From an uncultured Collinsella sp. (GTDB lineage Bacteria; Actinomycetota; Coriobacteriia; Coriobacteriales; Coriobacteriaceae), in NCBI GenBank assembly GCA_900552295.1, contig URZB01000021.1, forward strand, positions 1 to 12,392: a stretch of DNA of 12,392 bases, in the 5' to 3' direction. The translations under genes and the position numbers were made by a program. The stretch's first letter is position 1. Each line of letters opens with the position of its first letter. Under the pieces are notes generated by a model. That model had not been told where the DNA came from and did no database searches. It was given only the letters and a program-made list of their open reading frames with translations. This document shows, one piece after another, positions 1 through 5,856 of this stretch.

Positions 1-48
1 CGAGATGTAGCTCCGTCTCGTGGGCTCGGAGATGTGTATAAGAGACAG
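1..48 (+). other. Residual Illumina Nextera i7 adapter (not genomic)
   Basis: Bases 15-48 read as the Nextera Read 2 transposase adapter, and 30-48 are the 19-bp Tn5 mosaic end AGATGTGTATAAGAGACAG. Bases 1-6 (CGAGAT) match the tail of the P7 primer and 7-14 (GTAGCTCC) sit where the 8-base i7 index belongs. The order P7 tail, index, Read 2, mosaic end is the standard library layout. The sequence is therefore an untrimmed library artefact joined to the genome at base 49. It should not be read as a mobile element. Confidence 0.97.
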
Positions 49-410
49 GCGGTGCGGTGACCTATTGCGATGAGATTAAGCATCGCGTTCTTGGTGTTGA
101 GCAGGAGACGCTCGACCGCTATACCGCGGTGTCGCATCAGACCGCGCGCGAGATGGCGGTGGGTTCGCTGGAGCTGTACCAGAGCGATATTGCAGTGAGC
201 GCAACGGGTTATGCCGGCCCCGGCGGTGGCACTGAGGACGATCCGGCGGGCACTTTCTATATTGGCTGGGCGCATCGTTCCGCCGATGGGGGCGTGCCGG
301 TCGTGGACTCTGTGCGCTGCCACTATGAGGGCGACCGTTCGTGTGTTCGTGCCCATGCGGTCACGGACGCATTGGGTCGCATTGCCCTTGTGCTCAACTC
401 TATGGAATAG
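49..410 (+). CDS. cinA: CinA/PncC family nicotinamide-nucleotide amidohydrolase, 3' part only
   Basis: About 119 codons of the C-terminal CinA domain remain. This family removes the amide from nicotinamide mononucleotide, giving nicotinate mononucleotide, in the pyridine nucleotide salvage cycle. The reading frame is open from the adapter junction (GGAVTYCDEIKHRVLGV, a typical CinA stretch) and carries the hallmark GYAGPGGGTEDDPAGT around residues 51-66 counted from the GTG at 57. That GTG is an internal valine, not a real start, because coding similarity continues upstream. The gene is cut by the contig end, so it cannot be told whether it was the two-domain CinA (about 410 aa) or the single-domain PncC (about 160 aa). 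cinA next to recA is common in bacteria; here no other gene lies between them. Confidence 0.9.
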
Positions 411-417
411 ACGTGTT

Positions 418-441
418 TTAAGGGGCCTCCGAGCCCCTTAA
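418..441 (+). terminator. Possible intrinsic terminator after cinA
   Basis: A perfect 9-bp stem TTAAGGGGC / GCCCCTTAA with a 6-base loop starts 8 bases after the cinA stop. The stem is GC-rich at its top, but the tail (TTGTGG) is a poor U-tract, so termination may be partial. The position right after a stop codon and before the recA control region supports the call. Confidence 0.55.
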
Positions 442-516
442 TTGTGGAGATAGGGACCTTAGGCTCATTTGGCGTTTGTGCTGGTTGTAGATGTATTTTT
501 GCCTGCCTTGTTCATA

Positions 517-576
517 TTTGGTCCTTTGTGGTCAAGCATTTGGTCAGTGTTTGGTCGGCGTTTGGTCGGGTTTTGG
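517..576 (+). repeat. Phased TTTGGTC repeats upstream of the recA promoter
   Basis: GGTC recurs at 520, 530, 542, 553 and 564, and the last unit is TTTTGG with its GG at 575, so the steps are 10, 12, 11, 11 and 11 bases. Four copies are exact TTTGGTC (517, 539, 550, 561); the second is TGTGGTC (527). The four bases between units vary. The block ends 32 bp before the -35 of the recA promoter. It does not read as coding, and no protein that binds it is known to me. Confidence 0.7.
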
Positions 577-608
577 AAAGACCGCCTGCATATGATTGGC
601 CTGAACGG

Positions 609-637
609 TTGACCACGAACAGCCGTTCGTTTATTAT
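609..637 (+). promoter_or_regulatory. recA promoter with LexA box in the spacer
   Basis: TTGACC (609-614) and TATTAT (632-637) are separated by exactly 17 bp, a near-consensus sigma-A-type promoter. The predicted start is near 644, about 24 bases ahead of the recA ATG. The whole spacer is filled by the palindrome at 615-630, so LexA bound there would directly block RNA polymerase. Confidence 0.8.
615..630 (+). promoter_or_regulatory. LexA (SOS) box of recA
   Basis: ACGAAC-AGCC-GTTCGT is a perfect 6-bp inverted repeat around four bases. It fits the Gram-positive SOS box pattern CGAAC-N4-GTTCG known from Bacillus and Mycobacterium. A half-site-like GAACGGTTGAC lies just before it (603-613). 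The same pattern occurs three times at lexA in this window, which supports a shared regulator. Confidence 0.87.
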
Positions 638-651
638 CGATGCAGGTTGTT

Positions 652-660
652 AAGAGGAGG
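652..660 (+). promoter_or_regulatory. Strong ribosome binding site of recA
   Basis: AAGAGGAGG sits 7 bases before the ATG at 668. It decides the recA start against the longer in-frame TTG at 647. Confidence 0.85.
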
Positions 661-667
661 GCTATTC

Positions 668-1816
668 ATGGCCAAGAATTCAGGTCCCGTACGTACCGTT
701 CATGCTCGCACGACGGGTAAAGAGCGCGATGAGATGATCGCCACCACCAAGGCCGAGATCGAGAAGAAATTCGGCCAGGGTTCCATCATGAGGTACGGCG
801 ACGGTGGTCCCGAGCTCGAGGTCGAGGCCATTCCCACGGGCGCCCTGGCCCTCGATGCCGCTCTGGGTATCGGCGGTGTGCCGCGCGGCCGTATCGTCGA
901 GATTTACGGTCCTGAGTCCTCCGGTAAGACGACGCTTTCGCTCGAGATCTTGGCCGAGGCCCAGGCTATGGGCGGCGTTGTGGCATTTATCGATGCCGAG
1001 CACGCGCTCGATCCCACGTATGCCGCGCGCATCGGCGTGGATATCGACGAGGTGCTCATTTCCCAGCCCGATACGGGTGAGCAGGCGCTCGAGATCGTTG
1101 ACATGCTCGTGCGTTCCGGCGCCATCGATGCCATCGTCGTTGACTCCGTCGCTGCGCTGACCCCGCGTGCCGAGATCGAGGGAGAAATCGGCGACACTAC
1201 GGTCGGTCTTCAGGCTCGCCTGATGAGCCAGGCGCTCCGCAAGCTCGCCGGCTCGCTGTCCAAGTCCAACACGACGTGCATCTTCATTAACCAGCTGCGT
1301 GAGAAGATCGGCGTCATGTTCGGCAACCCCGAGACCACGACGGGCGGCCGCGCCCTTAAGTTCTTCTCTTCGGTGCGTATCGACATTCGCCGCATCGACA
1401 GCATTAAGCTTAAGGACGAGGTTATCGGTAACCGCGTGCGCGCCAAGGTCGTTAAGAACAAGGTGGCAGCTCCGTTCCGTTCTGCTGAGTTCGACATCAT
1501 GTACGGTACGGGCATCTCTAAGGAGGGCTCGATTCTGGACATGGCTGTCGAGTGCGGCATCTGCAAGAAGATGGGCTCCTGGTTTGCCTATGGCGAGGAC
1601 AAGCTCGGCAACGGTCGCGAGGCCGCCAAGGCTTTCCTGCGCGAACACCCCGATTGCGCCGACGAGATTGAGCATAAGGTTCGCCTTGCCTGCGGACTTG
1701 AGTTTGATGACGATGCTCCGTCCGAGGTCGAGCTGACCGATCAGCCTGCGCCTGAGGAGTTTGATGAGCTTTACGCCATCGATGGTTCCGCTATGCTCGA
1801 TGATGACGACGAGTAG
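668..1816 (+). CDS. recA: Recombinase RecA
   Basis: This is the ATP-dependent DNA strand-exchange protein, which also triggers LexA self-cleavage in the SOS response. The 382-aa product has Walker A GPESSGKT at residues 81-88, Walker B AIVVDS ending at 160, and the DNA-binding loop 2 region [20 protein letters not shown] at 208-227. The C-terminus is acidic (LDDDDE), as in many RecA proteins. The N-terminus is somewhat longer than in E. coli RecA. The ATG at 668 is chosen because AGGAGG (655-660) lies 7 bases upstream; the in-frame TTG at 647 has no such site and precedes this Shine-Dalgarno. Expression is probably SOS-induced through the LexA box in its promoter. recX follows 11 bases later. 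Confidence 0.98.
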   Translation: MAKNSGPVRTVHARTTGKERDEMIATTKAEIEKKFGQGSIMRYGDGGPELEVEAIPTGALALDAALGIGGVPRGRIVEIYGPESSGKTTLSLEILAEAQAMGGVVAFIDAEHALDPTYAARIGVDIDEVLISQPDTGEQALEIVDMLVRSGAIDAIVVDSVAALTPRAEIEGEIGDTTVGLQARLMSQALRKLAGSLSKSNTTCIFINQLREKIGVMFGNPETTTGGRALKFFSSVRIDIRRIDSIKLKDEVIGNRVRAKVVKNKVAAPFRSAEFDIMYGTGISKEGSILDMAVECGICKKMGSWFAYGEDKLGNGREAAKAFLREHPDCADEIEHKVRLACGLEFDDDAPSEVELTDQPAPEEFDELYAIDGSAMLDDDDE

Positions 1817-1827
1817 CGGTTACGCTC

Positions 1828-2520
1828 ATGTCGTATACGGTGACCGAGGCCACGGTCGTCTTTCCCGATAAGAAGGCGGCCTCCTCGTTTTCGAGCGGGT
1901 ATGCGTCCAAAAAGCCTTGCGCACATATCGATTGTGAGCTTGAGGACGGTTTTGAGCGGTCCATTTGGATTCCCATGCGGGTCGCGCGCCTGTATGTCAA
2001 AAACCGCCCCGATCTTCCCTGTGATTGGGACAACTTTCGTGAGGCGGTGCAGCTCATCGAGCGTAAATGTGCACTTACCATGGTGACCGAGATGCTATCG
2101 CGCCGCGACCATGCGACGGGTGAGGTCCGTGACAAGCTGGCTCGCTACGGCTTTCACCAGCCCGCGATCGATTTCGCCGTCGAGCGCGCCACCGAGTATC
2201 ACTTTTTAGACGAGAACCGCTTTTGCTCGTACTTTATCGAGGAGCGCAAGCGGCGCGGTTGGGGACAGCGCAAAATCGAGACCGAGCTCAAGCGACGTCA
2301 TGTTGTGCTCGATGACATTCCCGGTTATCCCGAGGATTATTTTGCCGTCGAAGACGATTTGGCGCGTGCGTCAGCCCTGCTCGCCAAGCGGCGTGTTCCA
2401 GAGACGCGTGGATTCGAAAAACTGGTTCGGTTTTTGATGGGCAAGGGCTTCTCGTATCACATCGCCGCCGATGCCGTTAAGGCACGTCTCGATGCCGAAC
2501 GCGAGGAATGTGCGGTTTAG
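1828..2520 (+). CDS. recX: Regulatory protein RecX
   Basis: RecX proteins bind RecA filaments and limit RecA activity. The 230-aa product shows the RecX three-helix repeats: LIERKCALTMVTEMLSRRD around residues 76-94, HATGEVRDKLARYGF next, FLDENRFCSYFIEERKRRGWG around 129-149 and a final repeat ending in MGKGFSYHIAADAVK. The first 70 or so residues are not the classic RecX fold and look lineage-specific. The ATG at 1828 is 11 bases after the recA stop with no clear Shine-Dalgarno, so translation may depend on ribosomes leaving recA. The recA-recX pair is a standard operon, which keeps the RecA inhibitor under the same SOS promoter. Confidence 0.92.
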   Translation: MSYTVTEATVVFPDKKAASSFSSGYASKKPCAHIDCELEDGFERSIWIPMRVARLYVKNRPDLPCDWDNFREAVQLIERKCALTMVTEMLSRRDHATGEVRDKLARYGFHQPAIDFAVERATEYHFLDENRFCSYFIEERKRRGWGQRKIETELKRRHVVLDDIPGYPEDYFAVEDDLARASALLAKRRVPETRGFEKLVRFLMGKGFSYHIAADAVKARLDAEREECAV

Positions 2521-2534
2521 GCGTATGCGTTTTG

Positions 2535-2577
2535 TGGCCCTGCCGTTCACCGCGTTTTAGCCGCCGTGCCGGGGCCA
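2535..2577 (+). terminator. Possible terminator after recX
   Basis: TGGCCC (2535-2540) can pair with GGGCCA (2572-2577), followed by TTTATTT. The bases between hold GC-rich stretches that can extend the structure only imperfectly. The position 15 bases after the recX stop fits the end of a recA-recX transcript, but the loop is long and the call is tentative. Confidence 0.4.
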
Positions 2578-2582
2578 TTTAT

Positions 2583-2611
2583 TTGACAGTTGTTGTGGTT
2601 CAACGTACGAT
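2583..2611 (+). promoter_or_regulatory. Promoter for rny
   Basis: TTGACA (2583-2588, perfect -35) and TACGAT (2606-2611) are separated by 17 bp. The predicted start near 2618 leaves a leader of about 160 bases before the rny ATG. The -10 lies in GTACGATAAA, a 10-mer that recurs upstream of spoVS at 5437-5446. Confidence 0.72.
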
Positions 2612-2716
2612 AAACACTGTCATTTGCTTTGTGATATGTGCTCATCTGTTATGAGTTTGTTTATATGTTTATCTGTATCCGACCCGCATAAGCTGCGCCC
2701 ATATTGCTCAAATGTC

Positions 2717-2742
2717 GCGAGCCGTTCGTAAGGACGGTTCGC
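2717..2742 (+). promoter_or_regulatory. Hairpin in the rny leader, possible attenuator
   Basis: GCGAGCCGT (2717-2725) pairs with ACGGTTCGC (2734-2742) over 9 bp with one G-U pair, around an 8-base loop, and is followed by TTTGTTGT. It looks like a weak terminator or a stable leader hairpin. It lies 35 bases before the rny start, inside the predicted transcript, so it could tune rny expression. Confidence 0.45.
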
Positions 2743-2777
2743 TTTGTTGTGTAACGAATCCATAAAAAGGAGTGAGC

Positions 2778-4328
2778 ATGCCTATCATCGCAGCGCTCGT
2801 TGGCATCGTTTTGGGTGCCATCGCCGCCATTGCCTACATGCGCACCGCCAAGCAGGGTAGTCTTCACGAGGCCGACGAAAAGATCCAGTCGGCACACGCA
2901 CAGGCTGAGTCCCTGATCGGTGATGCTAAGCGTCAGGCCGAGACCCTCAAAAAAGAGGCTCTGCTCGAGGCTAAAGTGGAGATCATCAAGAACAAGCAGG
3001 CCGCCGAGGCCGAGGACAAGCAGCGTAAGAGCGAGATTCGTACGCTCGAGAACCGTGTGATGCAGCGCGAGGAGTCCCTCGATCGCCGAAACGACGCTCT
3101 CGACAAGCGTGAGCACCAGCTGTCCAGCCAGGCCGGTCAGGTCGAGAAGCGCTCTCGCGAGCTCGAGGAGCTCTGCGCCAAGCAGACCTCCGAGCTCGAG
3201 CGTATCGCCGACCTGACCCGCGAGGATGCCCACAAGGAGCTCCTCGATAAGGTTCGCGGCGAGGTCACCCACGAGGCCGCCACGATCATTCGCGAGTCCG
3301 AGCAGCAGGTTCGCGCCGAGTGCCACAAGACCGCCCAGGAGATTCTGTCCCTGGCGATTCAGCGCTGCGCTGCCGACCACACAGCCGAGGTCACCGTTAC
3401 CTCCGTGCACATTCCCTCTGATGACCTCAAGGGCCGTATCATCGGTCGCGAGGGTCGCAACATCCGGACCTTCGAGCAGGTTTCCGGCGTCAACCTCGTG
3501 ATTGACGACACGCCCGAGACCGTCGTTCTTTCGAGCTTCGACCCGGTCCGTCGTGAGACCGCCCGTGTTGCCCTCGAGAACCTCATCGCCGACGGCCGCA
3601 TTCACCCCGCCCGCATCGAGGAGATGTATCACAAGGCTGCCGACCTGGTTCAGCAGCGCGTGCGCGAGGCTGGCGAGCAGGCTGCCTTCGATACCGGCAT
3701 TCACGACCTGCACCCCGAGATCGTCAAGACCCTTGGTGCCCTGCGCTACCGTACCTCGTTTGGTCAGAACGTGCTTCAGCACTCCCTCGAAGTCTCTGAC
3801 CTGTGCGGCGTGATGGCTTCCGAGCTTGGCCTGGACGTTGTGACCGCCAAGCGCGCCGGTCTGCTGCACGACCTGGGCAAGGCAATTGACCACGACGTCG
3901 AGGGCCCGCATGCCGTCATCGGCGCCGAGCTTGCCCGCCGTTATGGCGAGAAGCCCGTTATCGTTCATGCTATCGAGGCTCACCATGCCGATGTCGACCC
4001 TAACACGGTGCTCGATGTCCTGGTACAGGCCGCTGATGCTGTTTCTGCTTCTCGCCCCGGTGCCCGTCGCGAGTCTGCCGAGAACTACATCAAGCGTCTC
4101 GAGAAGCTCGAGGAGATCGCCAACTCCCATGAAGGCGTCGAGCGTACCTATGCCATGCAGGCTGGTCGCGAGGTCCACGTCATGGTTCAGCCGGACAAGA
4201 TCTCCGATGCCCAGTCCACGGTCCTGGCTCACGATATCGCCCATCAGATCGAGGAAGAGATGGAGTATCCCGGTCAGGTGCGCGTCGTCGTGATTCGCGA
4301 GAGCCGCGCTGTCGATATCGCTAAATAA
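2778..4328 (+). CDS. rny: Ribonuclease Y
   Basis: RNase Y is a membrane-anchored endoribonuclease that starts mRNA decay in many Gram-positive bacteria. The 516-aa product has the full layout: an N-terminal membrane helix (about residues 3-20), a long charged coiled coil (about 25-195), a KH RNA-binding domain with GRIIGREGRN at 219-228, and an HD phosphohydrolase domain with H335 (QHSLEVS) and the metal-binding pair H364-D365 (LLHDLGKAIDHD). Length and order match the family. The ATG at 2778 is preferred over the GTG at 2772 because AAGGAG (2767-2772) precedes it by 5 bases. A GHKL ATPase gene starts one base after its stop, indicating one transcript from the promoter at 2583-2611. Confidence 0.97.
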   Translation: MPIIAALVGIVLGAIAAIAYMRTAKQGSLHEADEKIQSAHAQAESLIGDAKRQAETLKKEALLEAKVEIIKNKQAAEAEDKQRKSEIRTLENRVMQREESLDRRNDALDKREHQLSSQAGQVEKRSRELEELCAKQTSELERIADLTREDAHKELLDKVRGEVTHEAATIIRESEQQVRAECHKTAQEILSLAIQRCAADHTAEVTVTSVHIPSDDLKGRIIGREGRNIRTFEQVSGVNLVIDDTPETVVLSSFDPVRRETARVALENLIADGRIHPARIEEMYHKAADLVQQRVREAGEQAAFDTGIHDLHPEIVKTLGALRYRTSFGQNVLQHSLEVSDLCGVMASELGLDVVTAKRAGLLHDLGKAIDHDVEGPHAVIGAELARRYGEKPVIVHAIEAHHADVDPNTVLDVLVQAADAVSASRPGARRESAENYIKRLEKLEEIANSHEGVERTYAMQAGREVHVMVQPDKISDAQSTVLAHDIAHQIEEEMEYPGQVRVVVIRESRAVDIAK

Positions 4329-4329
4329 C

Positions 4330-5415
4330 ATGAGCGACGCGAACGAGCTCATCTCATTTATCGCGTCGATGTCGGGGGAGGGCAACCTTCGCGTCGAGGA
4401 GAACCTTGGCGAGGGGTATGTCCGCCTCCGCGTTTCGGAGGCCGAGCGGCGCCAGGCAAAGCACGACATTCAGAATGTCGAGGATATCGTCATCGAAATG
4501 CTCCGTAATGCTCGCGATGCTGGCGCCGACAAGGTCTATCTCGCCACGACCAAGGAAGATGGCGTCCGCACGCTTGTCTTTCTGGATAACGGTTCGGGCG
4601 TTCCACAGGATATGCAAGAGCGAATCTTCGATGCCCGCGTCACCTCCAAGCTCGAGAGTATGAAGATGGACCGTTGGGGCGTTCACGGTCGTGGCATGGC
4701 ATTGTTTTCGATCAAGCAGAACACCGATGAGGCCCGTGTGGTCACGTCAGGTGTCGATCTTGGCTCGGCCTTTAAGGTGAGCGTTGCGGCCGACCGCCTC
4801 AGTGAGCGTGCCGATCAGTCCAGCTGGCCCCAGGCTGTCAAGGATGAGGACGGACGTTATGTCTGTGCTCGCGGTCCGCATAATATTATTCGCGCTGCTT
4901 GTGAGTTTGCGCTCGAGGAGTTGCGTGGTTGCGATGTCTATCTTGGTTCTCCGTCTGAGATTGCCGCGACCCTTTATGCTCAGGCCTCAAGTCGGCTCGA
5001 TACGTCGCGTCTCCTGTTCATTGATGACGAGAGCGAGCTTCCAGTTGTCGATCGTTTAGGCCTTGCCTCTGATGCCGAGGACTTTATCCGTATCTGTTCG
5101 GGTTTGGGTCTTGAGATGTCTGAGCGCACGGCCCATCGCATTTTGGCAGGGCAGATTAAGCCCGTTCGCGGTGTGACTGCGCGTCTGCTGCGCGAGCGTG
5201 ATTCGTCCTCGCATGCGCCGGCTCCTGTCGATCTCGCGAAGGATCGTCGCGGGCTACGTATTGCCAAGGATGACATAGCACAGTTTTCGCGTGCTGTGGA
5301 GCGCGACTTTAATGACCTTGCCGCTCGGTACTATCTCAACCTTTGCGGCGACCCAAAGATTCGTGTTTCGCGTGATCGAATCACCGTGACCTTCGATCTT
5401 GCCAAAGAGGAATAG
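4330..5415 (+). CDS. GHKL-type ATP-binding protein of unknown role
   Basis: I do not recognise this gene by name. The 361-aa protein has a GHKL (HATPase_c) ATP-binding fold near its N-terminus: N-box EMLRNARDAGA at residues 56-66, G1 box DNGSGVP at 86-92 and G2 box GVHGRGMALFSI at 117-128. It has no visible phospho-acceptor histidine domain, membrane helix or signal peptide, so it is unlikely to be an ordinary sensor kinase; the N-box resembles MutL/Hsp90/MORC-like ATPases more. The C-terminal 200 residues match nothing I can name. It begins one base after the rny stop, so it is surely co-transcribed with and possibly coupled to rny, and spoVS follows 74 bases downstream. A role with RNase Y or SpoVS is inference from position only. 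Confidence 0.85.
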   Translation: MSDANELISFIASMSGEGNLRVEENLGEGYVRLRVSEAERRQAKHDIQNVEDIVIEMLRNARDAGADKVYLATTKEDGVRTLVFLDNGSGVPQDMQERIFDARVTSKLESMKMDRWGVHGRGMALFSIKQNTDEARVVTSGVDLGSAFKVSVAADRLSERADQSSWPQAVKDEDGRYVCARGPHNIIRAACEFALEELRGCDVYLGSPSEIAATLYAQASSRLDTSRLLFIDDESELPVVDRLGLASDAEDFIRICSGLGLEMSERTAHRILAGQIKPVRGVTARLLRERDSSSHAPAPVDLAKDRRGLRIAKDDIAQFSRAVERDFNDLAARYYLNLCGDPKIRVSRDRITVTFDLAKEE

Positions 5416-5422
5416 TGCCTTT

Positions 5423-5473
5423 ACCGAGTCCACTCGGTACGATAAAGTTATTGCAGTTAAAACGTACTTTTAA
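5423..5473 (+). promoter_or_regulatory. spoVS upstream region with two palindromes and a possible promoter
   Basis: ACCGAGT-CC-ACTCGGT (5423-5438) is a perfect inverted repeat, and TTAAAA-CGTAC-TTTTAA (5457-5473) is a second one. The right end of the first overlaps TACGAT (5438-5443), a possible -10 within GTACGATAAA, the same 10-mer as at the rny promoter. No good -35 is visible 16-18 bp upstream, so the promoter is tentative and may need an activator. The two-base spacer and lack of a U-tract argue against the first palindrome being a terminator. Confidence 0.45.
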
Positions 5474-5489
5474 ACGCAGGAGTTTCTTC

Positions 5490-5807
5490 ATGGATTGCCT
5501 GAAGGTATCAAGCAAATCATCGCCCGCGTCCGTTGCCGGCGCCATCGCCGGCATGGTCAAGGATGGTGTACCCGTCAACATCCAGTGTGTCGGCGCCGGT
5601 GCGGTCAACCAGGCTATTAAGGCCGTGGCTATCGCGCGCGGTTTTTTGATTCCAACCGGTTTTGATATTTCCTGCGCGCCCGTGTTCTCCGACATCCTCA
5701 TTAACGGGGAGTCGCGCACGGCCATCCGCCTTTCTATCTACGTTCACCAGATCAATCGAGCTGCTATGGATAACGTCGTCATGGATGATGTTAAGCCTGT
5801 GGCATAG
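5490..5807 (+). CDS. spoVS: Stage V sporulation protein S family protein
   Basis: The 105-aa product has the highly conserved SpoVS body: LKVSSKSSPASVAGAIAGMV at residues 4-23, then GAGAVNQAIKAVAIARGF and a C-terminal INGESRTAIRLSI. It is a small Alba-like protein; in Bacillus loss of SpoVS affects sporulation and division, but the molecular role is unsettled and the family is common in bacteria that do not sporulate. Usual length is about 86 aa, so roughly 18 residues (YVHQINRAAMDNVVMDDV...) form an extra tail. The ATG at 5490 is chosen because GCAGGAG (5477-5483) lies 6 bases upstream and family similarity begins here; the frame open upstream to 5415 is not similar. Its position between rny and miaB is known from many Firmicutes. 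Confidence 0.93.
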   Translation: MDCLKVSSKSSPASVAGAIAGMVKDGVPVNIQCVGAGAVNQAIKAVAIARGFLIPTGFDISCAPVFSDILINGESRTAIRLSIYVHQINRAAMDNVVMDDVKPVA

Positions 5808-5856
5808 CTTCTGCTTGTCTCGATTCGCCTCCCTTCCATCGTTAGGACTTATGCAC

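Noticed and set aside
30..48. Tn5 mosaic end as a sign of a transposon
   Set aside because: It is part of the complete Nextera adapter; no transposase or second end is present.
444..653. Small plus-strand open frame in the recA upstream region
   Set aside because: It runs through the phased repeats, the promoter and the LexA box, has no ribosome site and resembles no protein family.
647..667. Longer recA start at TTG 647
   Set aside because: The strong Shine-Dalgarno lies inside this stretch and points to ATG 668.
680..1675. 331-codon open frame on the minus strand opposite recA
   Set aside because: Antisense shadow of recA, without recognisable domains or a start context.
2661..4469. 602-codon open frame on the minus strand opposite rny
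   Set aside because: It is antisense to a certain rny with strong codon bias, has Leu/Gly-rich low-information sequence and no family motif or ribosome site; it is a mirror of the GAG/CTC-rich coding strand.
5423..5438. First palindrome as a terminator of the rny operon
   Set aside because: Two-base spacer, no following U-tract and overlap with a likely -10 element.
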